Source: JAUXFK01 sp034189035
Lineage (GTDB): Bacteria; Desulfobacterota; UBA8473
Reading direction: 5' to 3'
Length of the DNA: 64,000 nucleotides
Assembly: GCA_034189035.1 (NCBI GenBank)
Contig: JAXHVA010000001.1
Location: 1-64,000, forward strand
Shown here: in pieces, positions 54,690 to 64,000 of the stretch
Numbering within the stretch: position 1 is the first letter of the stretch
Layout of the letters: each line of letters begins with the position of its first letter
Program-made: the position numbers and the translations under genes
Notes under the pieces: model-generated
The model's input: the letters and a program-made list of their open reading frames with translations, nothing else
Database searches by the model: none
What the model was told of the DNA's origin: nothing

Positions 54690-55473
54690 CTAACACACAT
54701 TATTAGATGAGGCTGGACAAATTACAGTGGGTAAGTCCAAATATACCTTTTTGCAGAACTTCTGAATGATCGGAGTTCCCGTTCCATGTCGAATAGCCTT
54801 CAACGCTTCATCTTTCTCCAGCGGTACCATACCTGCAAGCAAATGTACTCGAAGACCTTCGAATGCCTCGCCAACCATAGGAGTACTTGGTCCGAGCATG
54901 ACAGTCTTCACATCCTTGCCAACATTTATAAGTATCTCCTCGGTTGTATTGTTCAAAATAGTGGTTGAGGTCATAATCAAAACATCCGCCCACTCCCTAA
55001 GCCTTTCAAAAAAAACTTCCTTCTGCCCAATACCACGCGAAAAATCGATTATCTCCAGTATGGCTTTTCTCTTGGTAAAAATCTTCATGAGAGGGCTAAA
55101 ATATCCAACCATGGCAACCCTCGTCCCTTCACCTATGCCAAATCTTTCAAACATTACATTGCTTTTATCTTCAGGCAGTAGAATCGCATCGTTGTAATTC
55201 AAAGCATTTATGAGTGCAACGGCCATGCTTCTTTGAATACTATCTTCACACTTAATCTTTTCAAGCAGGTCAATAGCCGGCTTCCCCTCGTAATCATTGT
55301 AGTTCTTAATAAGCGAGCAGGAATCTTTACCCTCAAAGGGGGTATACGAGAGTCCTATCCCCCCCCCTTGAAGTTGTAACCGCTGTATACCCAAGGCCAA
55401 TGCTCAATATATCAATCATGACCTCTTTTGACTTATCAGAAAAAATTTCATAAAGTCTACTGTTCAATTCCAT
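54690..55473 (-). pseudogene. DUF4213/DUF364 protein, broken by G9 tract
   Basis: The N-terminal part (MELNSRLYEIFSDKSKEVMI, start 55473) and the C-terminal part (GIGLSYTPFEGKDSC onward to 54690) are in different frames. They join at a run of nine G on the minus strand (55359-55367); eight G would read TTSRGGIGLSYTPFEG. The C-terminal segment has VAMVGYFSPLMKIF and VMLGPSTPMVGEAFE, typical of DUF364, thought to bind metal or a metal chelate. The gene follows fdhA by 19 bases. Slippage could be phase variation, a natural mutation or a sequencing error. Confidence 0.75.
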
Positions 55474-55492
55474 CAAGAGTAAACCCTTCAAT

Positions 55493-58270
55493 TTACAAAT
55501 GAGACAACTTCTCAATACGTGCAGCGCAGGCCTTATATTCTGCTGTGAGACTCACTGGGTCAAAGACGGGGTTTGTCAACCAGTTGGCGCATGCCTCTCG
55601 AAAATGAAAGGCCATCCAGATCATACCTGGAGGCACCTGCTCAGTTACATTTGCCCTTAATGTCACCTCACCACGTCTCGACCTCACCTGTACCATCTCT
55701 CCGTGAGAGATACTCAATGCATCTGCATCTTGAGGTGATATATCTGCTGTCTCTTCACCAAGCATTTCATTAAAGCCTTCACAACGGCCAGTCTGAGTAC
55801 GGGTATGATAGTGGTAAAGACGACGGCCTGTACTCAATGTGAATGGATACTCTTCATCAGGCACTTCAGCTGGTGGCGTCCAATCAACGGGCTGGAAGAG
55901 TCCAAGACCACAGGCAAAATTCCCTTCCTTGTGAAGTATAGGGGTACCACAGTGATCTTCGTCAGGACATGGCCATTGAAGCCCGTCCCCCTCGATACGT
56001 GCATATTTTATGCCCTCAAGTTGCGGTGCAATCTTTGATATCTCATTATCCCAGATTTCCTGTGCACTGTTTGACGACCAATTATGACCCATCCGTCTGG
56101 CAATTTCCTTAAATATCCACCAGTTTGGCCTCGCATCTCCAGGCGGTTTACTGGCAGTCCGCACCCGGTTGACCCTTCGCTCACTGTTGGTAAAGGTTCC
56201 GTCATTTTCACTCCATGCAGCTGCGGGAAAGATAACATGGGCAAAACGGGTGGTCTCGTTCGGAAATATATCCTGACAAACTAAAAATTCTGTTGATTTA
56301 AGCTCATGCTCAACCTTCTTCATATCGGGTTCTGTATTGGCCAGGTTCTCACCAAATACATAAAACGCTTTCACCGTACCGTCTGCCAGACTTTCCATCA
56401 GCTGGGGAATCATTAACCCGTTTTTGTCAGGTAGATTTTGTACACCCCAGGCTTTTTCAAATTTTGACCTTACTTCGGGGTCAATGACCCTTTGATAACC
56501 AGGAAAGACATTTGGCAGCGCTCCCATATCACAAGCGCCCTGCACATTATTCTGGCCTCTCAAAGGATTGACACCCCCCGTCTCAACACCCAAATTACCG
56601 AGTAGCATTTGGAGGTTGGCTGTGGATATAACATTGTTAACACCACATGTATGTTCCGTGATCCCCAGTGTATACATCAACATAACAGGCTTAACCGCTG
56701 CCATACGGCGTGCCACATCAATAATTATCTCTTCATCTATTTTGCATATTTCAGATGCCAACTTCGGAGGATATTCCATCACCTTTTCTTTTAGGGCCTC
56801 AAAGCCTTGGCAACATGACTCTACAAATCTCTTATCGTAGAGGTCTTCGTTTATTATGACATTCATGATACCATTCAAAAGAGCGATATCGGTTCCTACC
56901 TTGATAGGTATATGGAGAGTGGAAAACTCAGCTAGGCCGGAATATCTTGGATCAACTACGATCAATTCCGCACCTTCTTTCACAGCATTTTTAACAAAGG
57001 TGGCTGCCACGGGATGGGCCTCAGTCATGTTCGTACCGATGGCAAAGAACATCTTTACTCTAGGAAATTCAGCAAAGGAATTGGTCATTGCCCCAGAACC
57101 GAATGATGCCGCCAGTCCGGCGACTGTGGGGGCGTGTCACGTGCGTGCACAATGATCTATATTGTTGGTGCCGATAACTGAGCGAAATAATTTTTGCATT
57201 TGATAAGAGTCTTCATTTATACTTCGAGCGCAGCTAACGCCTGCTATGGCATCAGACCCATATTCTTTGATAATTGAGGTAAATCTATCTACAACAAGAT
57301 CCAGGGCCTCATCCCAAGAAGCCTCACGGAAATTACCGTTTTCTTTAATGAGCGGGGTCTTTAACCTATCTTTTGAATAGATAAAATTGTATCCGAAACG
57401 GCCTTTGACACATAACCGTCCTTTGTTGGGTTCTGCGTCTTCAACGCCTGTAACTTTAACGATCTCTCCGTTTTGAACATGTAGCCATTGTTGGCAACCT
57501 ACACCGCAATAAGGACAGGTGGAACGTATTTTCTCTGACTTCCATGGACGCCACACATAACGGGACTTCTTTTCCACCAGTGCACCGACCGGACAGACTT
57601 GAACGCATTCACCGCAGAAAACGCAATTGGAATCAACCAGTGGTTTGTCTCCAGCTGTAACCACCTTCGTTTCGTAAGCGCGATATCCGTAATTGATGGC
57701 ATGGTTAACTTGCACTTCATTGCACGCTTGAACACACCGCCAACATTTGATACAGCGTGAAAAATCTCGCACAATCAGCGGATTGCTGAGTTCCATGGGA
57801 TATAGCGAATAATCGGAGCGAGAGTAACGCTCTGTATTGACCCGATATTCAAAAGCCAAATCCTGAAGCCTGCAATCACCCCAGGCAGGACAAATCTCTT
57901 GTTCTCCATCCTCATCAGGAATTTGTTCTTGAGGGTTCACCAACTCATCACTACTCAAATTGGAAGCTACACAATTGTGGTTGCCTGATATCAAAAGCAG
58001 TTCCAATATGACCTTTCGAGTCTTTACAACTTTTTCGGATTCAGTATTTACCACCATACCGTCTTTGGCAGGCGTTACACAAGAGGGAGTAAGTTCACGG
58101 GCACCTTTCACTTCCACAATGCAAATCCTGCAGGCTCCAATAGACTTTGTCCCCTTTAAATGACACAGAGTCGGTATCGAAATATTATTGGCTTTAGCCA
58201 CATCCAAGATTGTCTGACCCGGCTTGAATTTCACCTCCTGTCCGTTGATCACTATCCGATGTTCCGTCAT
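55493..58270 (-). CDS. fdhA: formate dehydrogenase alpha subunit, selenoprotein
   Basis: The frame runs through one UGA (complement of 57137-57139), giving 925 residues. Residue 378 is in CART-Sec-HAPTVAG, the Mo/W-ligand Sec of formate dehydrogenases. Domains: [2Fe-2S] (Cys36, 47, 50, 64), His/Cys cluster (NHNCVAS...GDC), two [4Fe-4S] (CIKCWRCVQAC, CVFCGECVQVCPVGAL), [4Fe-4S] CPYCGVGC, then the MGD domains and molydop barrel. The cytoplasmic, NuoG-like N-terminus fits NAD- or ferredoxin-linked enzymes. The ATG at 58270 follows AAGGAGGAAAAG; an upstream start at 58306 is less likely. No FdhB/NuoEF subunits lie next to it in the window. Confidence 0.93.
57108..57124 (-). promoter_or_regulatory. 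SECIS-like hairpin after the fdhA UGA
   Basis: Counting the U of UGA as 1, bases 16-21 pair with 27-32 to form a 6-bp stem with loop GGACU (22-26). The E. coli fdhF element has loop GGUCU at the same distance. It would recruit SelB-Sec-tRNA. Confidence 0.75.
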
Positions 58271-58732
58271 TTTCTTTTCCTCCTTAATCGTATATATATA
58301 ATTCAAACTCTTTAAGAAGTCGCGCTATTCATTCAGTTCAATGACATAGAAAGCTGTGATTACGCTCCAACGGTAGCCAAATTTTGATACATGTACTGTT
58401 TAAGCACTGTAAATTATCTCACATTTCTCTGACCAGGCATTTCGGTAACCTCTTTTATAACTTCAGAAAAAGGACTTATGCCCTAGCTTACAGAGGGAGT
58501 TTTTGTAAACGACATTGCGAATTTTGGGAGAAACGCATTCAGGATACTCGGTGTTAAAAAAATCAAAATGTTTGGGTGCGACAGCCCGAGTTTTTTGAAT
58601 TTTAGCCGAGTACTATGAATGCACCCAAAATTCATATAGGAGTGAATGAAAGCTCCCCCTGTGAGCTACGGCATGTCCCCGGACTATTTGATAAGTTGCG
58701 CATTTCAGTAATATATCATGAAGGGTATTTCC
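58271..58732. other. intergenic region with repeats upstream of fdhA
   Basis: It contains a partial arm of the foldback family (about 58341-58395, TAGAAAGCTGTGATTACGCT) and the imperfect inverted repeat at 58519-58633. The fdhA promoter must lie here, but I see no clear match. Confidence 0.45.
58519..58633. repeat. imperfect 115-bp inverted repeat
   Basis: Left GAATTTTGGG...GCATTC..GATACTCGG (58519-58551) pairs with right CCGAGTACTATGAATGC..CCCAAAATTC (58606-58633). An inner TTTGGGTGCGACAGCCCGAG is also present. It is not obviously related to the other families. It could act as a terminator for the upstream gene or be a relic of an insertion element. Confidence 0.55.
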
Positions 58733-60409
58733 CTATTTCCCAAAAGAACACATTGGAAAGGTGCATTTCTTACACTCCAGACAAAAAGCGCCATGTCCCA
58801 TTCGAGCCAAATCAATACGCGTAATGTCTAGGCCTGCCAAAAGTCGCGGTAATAAAAGGTCAAGGCTCGTGTTCTTAAAATAGAGTGCACACGCCGGTAC
58901 TCCTATCACATGGGTACTGCCGATTCGTCCGAGTAAGGTCATTGCGCCCGGCAAAATAGGAGCGCCGTAAAGTGTCTTTTCGAGTCCTGCATCTATGAGG
59001 CCTTGCCTTGTGACATCATCAGGATCTACGGATAAACCGGCCGTGGTGATCAAGAGCTCTATTCCCATCCCCAAAAGGTTCTTTACGCCTTTACAGATTG
59101 CCTTTCTCTCATCTGGAACGATCAGGCTTTGCAACACATGACATCCGAATTTTTCTACTTTTGACCGGACAATGGGGATAAAAGCGTCTTCAATCCATCC
59201 CTGAAATACTTCGGTTCCGGTTACCAGAACTCCTACATTTGTCCTGTGAATCTCTGCCACACGAAACAATGGAGTTTCTCTCAATAAGGAGATAGCATTA
59301 TTGAATTCCGATCTTCTCAGATAAAGTGGAATAGCACGAGTCCCAGCCAGGCTGTCTCCTCTAGTGACAACTGTATACCCATGGCGGCATGCACACATAA
59401 CCCCCGGCAGTAAATTAAAAATCTCCACCTTCTTTTCATCCGTCACAAAGAGACCATTTCGTTCCGCTGTGAAATTCACCTTTCCTTCCGAGGGAGATTC
59501 GGTGAACCGTACTCCATCTCCCGCCATGTACCGGCCAAAGGCCATAGCCGCTTCATCTTCATGTACCCATTTCGAATCCACTCTATTTTCTTCAATCACA
59601 TAGAGGCTTTGTCGCCCCATCTGCTGCAATCGGCATAAATCTCCCACTGTAATCCGCTGGCCGTTTTTATAGAGTGGACCTTTTTTTTTCTTTGGGATAA
59701 TCATCGTCATATCGTGAAGGGCTCGATGACCAACAGCTTTTTCTACGGGTATCTTTTTAAGTGGGGGAGAAGATTCATCTTCACATAAATGGCCTTTCAA
59801 TATATAGGGAGATTCCCCCTGACAGGGCCTGCATATATCACCATCCCTGAAAGGATAGGCCTCCTTGCATAAAGGGCAGAGGATGACCTCACCTATCCCC
59901 CTTTTTTCTCTGAAAGAGGGCGCAATTTCCACCTCCTGACAGCTCAAGATATTGCCCCATGCTCGTCGTATGTTTTCCATAAGAAGTGAAGAGTCTTGCT
60001 CTCGTTTTGGTATCAGTTTTAAATACCAGTTTTTAATTTCAGGCCAGTCTTTTACCTTCTCAGAGTCCATAAATACACGAATACCCTTTCCTTCATACTT
60101 ATCGTAAAGGGTGAGTGCAAAGCGACCGAAATCATAGATCTTAAGCCAGCCATTTCCTACTGTGCAGGGGGTTAAGAGCTGTACTGAATCAGGGAGACAG
60201 TTGAAGGTTTCACAGATGACATCGAATAAAATACCCTCAGGTATCATTTTTAAAGCCTTGTGTACCATAGCCGCTCCGATGACGACCCCAGGGGCTACAT
60301 GTCCGTGAAAAGAACGAATACGCTCCAGAAGTTCATCATAGGAATAAAAATTCCCCTCATGATCTTGGCACCAGGGGGATGTCTGTCTCTCTATAGTCTG
60401 ATTTGTCAT
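58733..60409 (-). CDS. FmdE-domain/molybdopterin-binding fusion
   Basis: The 558-residue protein has an FmdE-like domain (about 20-140: FHGHVAPGVVIGAAMVHKAL, FNCLPDSVQLLTPCTVGNG, with Cys/His metal ligands), a zinc ribbon (CPLCKEAYPF...CRPCQG, about 183-203), a middle region, and a MoaB/MogA-like molybdopterin-binding domain (about 390-520: GVLVTGTEVFQGWI, TTAGLSVDPDDVT). FmdE accompanies formylmethanofuran dehydrogenase but is widespread in bacteria as a metal-binding protein. Its C-terminus has a CLECKKCTFPMC cluster. Downstream of the wtp genes, it likely helps mobilise Mo/W cofactor. Confidence 0.8.
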   Translation of the reverse strand: MTNQTIERQTSPWCQDHEGNFYSYDELLERIRSFHGHVAPGVVIGAAMVHKALKMIPEGILFDVICETFNCLPDSVQLLTPCTVGNGWLKIYDFGRFALTLYDKYEGKGIRVFMDSEKVKDWPEIKNWYLKLIPKREQDSSLLMENIRRAWGNILSCQEVEIAPSFREKRGIGEVILCPLCKEAYPFRDGDICRPCQGESPYILKGHLCEDESSPPLKKIPVEKAVGHRALHDMTMIIPKKKKGPLYKNGQRITVGDLCRLQQMGRQSLYVIEENRVDSKWVHEDEAAMAFGRYMAGDGVRFTESPSEGKVNFTAERNGLFVTDEKKVEIFNLLPGVMCACRHGYTVVTRGDSLAGTRAIPLYLRRSEFNNAISLLRETPLFRVAEIHRTNVGVLVTGTEVFQGWIEDAFIPIVRSKVEKFGCHVLQSLIVPDERKAICKGVKNLLGMGIELLITTAGLSVDPDDVTRQGLIDAGLEKTLYGAPILPGAMTLLGRIGSTHVIGVPACALYFKNTSLDLLLPRLLAGLDITRIDLARMGHGAFCLECKKCTFPMCSFGK

Positions 60410-60424
60410 CTATGTCACCCGATT

Positions 60425-61460
60425 CTAAAAGACATGTACTGCGGACGGTCGAATCTCTCCATCGATATCTCTTTTCTCCATGATATTCATTTCAAAGAGA
60501 TTCCTCTTGGTGAGAATCGCCTTTGTAAGGATCTCCCCAATCCCAACGGAAACCTGATGGTATATACCCATATCCATTATGTTCAATACCCTTCTCTGAA
60601 ATACATTGGGGCTGTCTTGAAAAAATCCTTCTTGTCCGACTATGATATCTTCCGCCCGTATAGCTACATAATGTTTGTCTTTGCCGGGCGGTATTTCCAG
60701 TTTCAGTTCAATCTCATCCACCACTGGCATGGTGTCTTCAAAGTGAGAAGGAAAGACATTTTTCATACCACAAATTCAGCAACAAAAGGCGTGCTTGGTC
60801 GTTGAAAGACTTCAGGCACCGGACCAGTCTGTTCTATGCTTCCATTATTAAGGACAGCTGTTCGCTGCCCCAGAGAAATTACTTCGGAAAAATCATGAGT
60901 GACCATCAATAATGTAATTCCCATCTCTTTGTCGAGTCCTTTGAGGGCATCCCGGGCATCCTCGCGAAAATTTGGATCTTGGGCCGAAAGCGGCTCACCC
61001 AGAACTAACACAAAAGGATTCACTGCCAGAGCCCGAGCAAGCGCCACTCGTTGTTTCTCCCCGCCACTGAGGTTGTTTATGGAACGTCGAGCAAGAGGAT
61101 GAAGCCCCAGCCTCTCCATAAGTTGGTTTACGTATTTTTTTGAGGAACTTTCACTGCTCTTGAAGTAACGTACCCCATAGATAATGTTTCCAAAAACAAT
61201 GAGATGTGGAAAATAGAATAGTCCTGGTACATAACCCCTATCCCCCTTCGCTCAGGAGGAAGAGCTCTAATATCCTTGCTATTCATCCTGATGGAACCGC
61301 CTGTAACAGGACGAACAACGGCGATCGCTTCCAAGACAAGGGTCTTTCCTGCACCGGTCAGTCCCAGGAGCATAAAAAACTCTCCGTCAGGAATTGAAAG
61401 ATTTATGTCTTTCAATGCGAAACCGAGCAATTTAATATAAAGATCTTCGATCTCAATCAT
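60425..61460 (-). pseudogene. wtpC: Mo/W ABC transporter ATPase, frameshifted twice
   Basis: Three frames together give one transporter ATPase. Part 1 (61460 to ~61214) has LGLTGAGKTLVLEAIA (Walker A). Part 2 (to 60763) has NNLSGGEKQRVALARAL and LLMVTHDFSEV. Part 3 (60766-60425) has a TOBE-like substrate-sensing domain (AIRAEDIIVGQEG). The first break needs one more T at 61210-61213 (part 1 should read DYSIFPHLIVFGNIIYG); the second needs one G near 60768. Both lesions are single-base losses. If real, molybdate/tungstate uptake by this system is off. Confidence 0.75.
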
Positions 61461-62272
61461 TGTACCCTTGATTCTTTCCCTGTGTTGAGAATATCCTCAA
61501 CAGTATAAATAAAATAAAAGAGACGGATATCAGCCAGGCAGCCACTGGCTGAGAATATTCAAGGCCATAAGCTGTAAAGCGCTCATAGATGATTACCGGT
61601 ACGGTCATGGTATGATACGCCACAATAACGATTGTGCCGAATTCACTGATCGTCCTTGCGCAACACATTATAATGCCTACTAGTATAGATCGGCATGCAA
61701 GGGAAAAGGTCACCCTCAAAAATATCCTAGCAAGTGATGCCCCAAGGCTGCTTGACACATTCTACAGCCTCGCGGGAACGGCCTCAAAACAGGCCTTTGC
61801 TGTGTTCACATAAAACGGGAGACCTACAAAAAGTTAACGCAACGACAATCCCAGTGTTTGTCACCATAATCTGTATACCTACATAGTGCATCACAAGTCC
61901 GATCCAGTGATTTTTCCCTACCACTCCCAAAATAGCAATCCCCACAACAGGATGAGGAATCATGATGGGGATATCTACTATACTCTCAACAAATCTCTTC
62001 TCTGAAAACTCCTTTCTGGCCAGGATATCGGCAAAAGGAGTGCCGACTATAAATAAAATTACCGCTGCTAAACCGGATGTGTATATGCTGAGCAGGATCG
62101 AACGAATGACATCCAGATCCTGGACCGCTTCTCTGAGGTCCCGGAAAGAAGGTTGTGTCAGCATTTCGAATAACGGAAAAAGTATGAACACAACAACTGT
62201 AATGCTGCAAAATACAGTTATGGAAAACCAGGGATCTGTCTTATTCCTAGCTTTTATCCTTACAATGAACAT
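61453..62272 (-). pseudogene. wtpB: Mo/W ABC transporter permease, frameshift and nonsense
   Basis: The N-terminal frame (62272-61784) has four membrane helices and DIPIMIPHPVVGIAILG. The C-terminal frame (from 61758) has SSSLGASLARIFLRVTF and RTISEFGTIVIVAYHTMTV (the EAA-like loop). Between them a one-base insertion in T5 (61828-61832) shifts the frame, and once corrected an in-frame TAG (61762-61764) remains where relatives have Glu-Asn-Val. Two independent lesions favour real decay. It overlaps the ATPase start by eight bases. Confidence 0.8.
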
Positions 62273-62298
62273 CTATTTCCGCCTCAATAAAAACCGAA

Positions 62299-63285
62299 TC
62301 AATCCCTTACTACCACCCATTTTTGTAAGGATACTGCTAGCTGAGATTTCATCTTTTCCGTAGGAACTTGGCAGGGAATAAGCGGCGGTTGTCCCATCTC
62401 CTTCAGGATATTCAGCCCTCCATTGGGATTCAACAAGTAACCTAAAAAAGCCTCTGCAGCTTCCGGGTTTCGACTGCCCTTCAGGATCGTAATGCCATAC
62501 GTACAGGATCTTCCCGTTCTATAAATCCATACCCCCGGCTTTTTCCCCGTCACTTTCACCTGAGCCTTCTTATAAAATCCGTCCATTTTATAATTGCCCA
62601 GATTGATCTCATCGGGAAGCTCTATGTACTTCAGGTGATGCTGTACTGCAACGGAAAGGTATTCCCATGCATAGTCCATGTTCCCGGTCTTTAGCAAGGA
62701 GAGCAACTCCACTGATTTTGGCCGCACATTTCTTTTTGGCCGGTTTGAGATTAACTGATCATACAGACCAGGGACATCATAGTACTTTTCCGCAAGTTGG
62801 ATCACCATAAGACTCCGGTAACCGCAGGGATCGAGATTCGGATCGGAATGCCCCCAGACAAGGCCCTTTCGCCCCAGAATTCTATACCAATTATCGGCAT
62901 TGACTTCTTTTGCAAAGAGGCTCTTTTCCGTATAGCAAAGAACCAGTTGATTTGACGCAAAACGGATATTGTAATCGGCGTTATCGGGGATAAGGATTTT
63001 ATCTATCACTGCAAAATCAGCTGAGGCCATTATATCCGCTGGTTTATGTAATTCAGAAATCATACGTGCCATCTTCGTGCTCCCGCCTCCTTTACGGAGT
63101 ACATCCACTTTGGGATATCTTGCCTCGAAGATCTTTTCCATCTTGGCAAAAGGAACTGTTAGGCTACCAGCATGAAAGACAATCACCTTGCCAGTTGGTT
63201 CAGCATTGGCCTGACTTATTGACAAGATCAGGGCAATTCCCACAACAATCCAAAATACACCTTGAGCGAGACGTACCTTTTTCAT
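62299..63285 (-). CDS. wtpA: tungstate/molybdate-binding protein
   Basis: The ~328-residue periplasmic protein has a signal peptide ([20 protein letters not shown]) and the WtpA signature [13 protein letters not shown] and [15 protein letters not shown], then [18 protein letters not shown]. It delivers oxyanion to the permease, which is broken here. The ATG at 63285 follows AGGAGAGATTGAT; an upstream start at 63315 is less likely. It is intact, unlike its partners. Confidence 0.88.
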   Translation of the reverse strand: MKKVRLAQGVFWIVVGIALILSISQANAEPTGKVIVFHAGSLTVPFAKMEKIFEARYPKVDVLRKGGGSTKMARMISELHKPADIMASADFAVIDKILIPDNADYNIRFASNQLVLCYTEKSLFAKEVNADNWYRILGRKGLVWGHSDPNLDPCGYRSLMVIQLAEKYYDVPGLYDQLISNRPKRNVRPKSVELLSLLKTGNMDYAWEYLSVAVQHHLKYIELPDEINLGNYKMDGFYKKAQVKVTGKKPGVWIYRTGRSCTYGITILKGSRNPEAAEAFLGYLLNPNGGLNILKEMGQPPLIPCQVPTEKMKSQLAVSLQKWVVVRD

Positions 63286-63315
63286 ATCAATCTCTCCTGT
63301 ACTTTCTTTGCTCAA

Positions 63316-63750
63316 ACCTTACTGCATTTCGAGCAATTATCCATGAGTATCTCAGTACATTACTGTCAAATCTATCAATACCTTACTCCTGGCATGGGCT
63401 GGTACTCATCGTAGTGTTAATATCAATATTACTGAGTTGTACTGTTTTGGCCGTATGAAACAAAAAGCACTGGCAAGGCTTTAACAGCAATCGAGTCCAC
63501 CCTTTATAGGGCTCATATCTTAATAAGAATAAAGAAAGAACAGCATCCAATGCTTTATAAAATCTATTCCAGTGCCTATTTTCTCTCTTGACTTAGGGGA
63601 AAAAACGGCTAAAATTCAAATGGGCGTGAAGGGAGACGGAAGTTCTCCTTCAGGTGTTCCGTAGGAGGTTTTCTGCTAAAGGACTTTGGCCGGCCCTGCA
63701 GAGGCCTCACTTTTAGGCAGGAAAGCCAACACAGTCTTTGCGTATCTCAA
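63316..63750. other. intergenic region upstream of wtpA
   Basis: About 435 bases lie between two minus-strand genes. A GC-rich, structured stretch (63620-63720) has ACGGAA/TTCCGT and GGAGG pairings; I do not recognise it as a known Moco or tungsten riboswitch. AAAGAAAGAACAG (63532-63544) matches the arm of the foldback family. Confidence 0.35.
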
Positions 63751-63999
63751 TTACTGTGACATTATCCGTCCAGAATCTTTTGTATTATACCCCCCCATCT
63801 GTTCTACTTTCTCTTTGAATTCCTGAGAACCGATCACCTCCAGCAAGGCTGTAATGGGTTTAACAGATATATTTTCTTTAGGAATAACAAGATCGTATCT
63901 CTCCCTGGTAATGTGGATAAACTCCAGGTCCAGCATCCTTGCTGCTGATAATATCCCCAGGCCGACATCGGCGACACCACTGAGCACCATCATAGCCAC
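63751..63999 (-). CDS. PBP-like C-terminal domain of a molybdenum regulator or MoeA-like protein (partial)
   Basis: Only the last 82 residues are inside the window. SGVADVGLGILSAARMLDLE, then HITRERYDLVIPKE and TALLEVIGSQEFKEKVEQMGGY, match the periplasmic-binding-protein-like domain found at the C-terminus of certain MoeA and ModE-like proteins. Its place upstream of wtpA supports a molybdenum/tungsten sensing or cofactor role. The N-terminus lies beyond 64000. Confidence 0.6.
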   Translation of the reverse strand: MAMMVLSGVADVGLGILSAARMLDLEFIHITRERYDLVIPKENISVKPITALLEVIGSQEFKEKVEQMGGYNTKDSGRIMSQ

Positions 64000-64000
64000 C

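Noticed and set aside
57137..57139. fdhA as two genes or a pseudogene split by a stop
   Set aside because: The stop is UGA at the known Sec position, and a SECIS-like hairpin follows at the correct distance.
61762..61764. TAG in wtpB read as pyrrolysine
   Set aside because: A nearby frameshift also breaks the gene, and the position is not one where pyrrolysine is known. Simple mutation is more likely.
63598..63720. Moco riboswitch
   Set aside because: GGAGG and paired blocks are present, but I cannot match the conserved core, and the strand that fits best does not lead into a gene in the window.
1..64000. CRISPR arrays, tRNA and rRNA genes
   Set aside because: No direct-repeat array with spacers, tRNA cloverleaf ending in TTC-loop consensus or rRNA segment was recognised by eye in the intergenic regions.

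Overview
The window looks like chromosomal DNA from an anaerobic bacterium of the Desulfobacterota (former Deltaproteobacteria). The inference rests on the gene set: a ferredoxin-linked 2-oxoacid oxidoreductase, a selenocysteine formate dehydrogenase, a tungstate/molybdate uptake locus, several Mo/W-bis-MGD oxidoreductases, a split B12-dependent acyl-CoA mutase, an NDP-forming acyl-CoA synthetase, acyl-CoA dehydrogenase, enoyl-CoA hydratase, RdgC, an RpoH-type sigma factor and the PA2778/PA2779 pair. No species can be named. No rRNA, tRNA or CRISPR array was seen.

Layout. 1-3.4 kb is accessory: an RHS (YD-repeat) fragment, a Ser/Thr kinase that appears to continue into a TPR/Sel1 tail through a -1 shift, and a PIN-like protein. 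4.1-7.2 kb is a korDABC operon with a near-consensus sigma70 promoter and a ~390-nt leader. 7.3-13.7 kb (minus) carries a molybdopterin oxidoreductase, a zinc dehydrogenase, an acyl-CoA ligase and a glycan-initiating sugar transferase. 14.7-23 kb (plus) has a possible deoxyhypusine-synthase-like protein, RmuC, an RND exporter with a LolA-like lipoprotein carrier and an outer-membrane protein, and a crotonase. 23.3-29.7 kb (minus) has a PHP-UvrD helicase, a chemoreceptor and RdgC with a partner. 30-31.6 kb is a PA2779/PA2778/TPR trio. 32-38 kb (minus) holds rpsT, an RpoH-like sigma factor, acyl-CoA dehydrogenase, a PHP phosphoesterase, RtcB and archease. 38-48 kb mixes a CGGC protein, a radical SAM protein with extra Fe-S domains, an SDR, a group II intron relic, the split acyl-CoA synthetase and the split mutase. 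49.5-64 kb is a minus-strand Mo/W island.

The Mo/W island reads, in transcription order: a partial PBP-like regulator or MoeA-like protein, wtpA, wtpB and wtpC (both broken), an FmdE-MPT-binding fusion, fdhA with an in-frame UGA (Sec) and SECIS-like hairpin, a DUF364 protein broken at a G9 tract, an aldehyde dehydrogenase, and an 1129-residue fusion of a molybdopterin oxidoreductase to a complete cysteine desulfurase. Sulfur transfer from a cysteine desulfurase is known to activate formate dehydrogenases, so a covalently tethered desulfurase suggests self-sulfuration or a local sulfur relay. This is the strongest candidate for an undescribed system.

Repeats. A family of ~205-bp foldback elements (23018-23222, 38727-38928, 46833-47239, and one arm near 58341) sits in intergenic DNA. 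The third copy is interrupted by a second, ~198-bp inverted-repeat element whose ends recur at 52976-53041. Several single-base lesions fall in short runs of one base, so some broken genes may be sequencing errors, although wtpB also has a nonsense codon.
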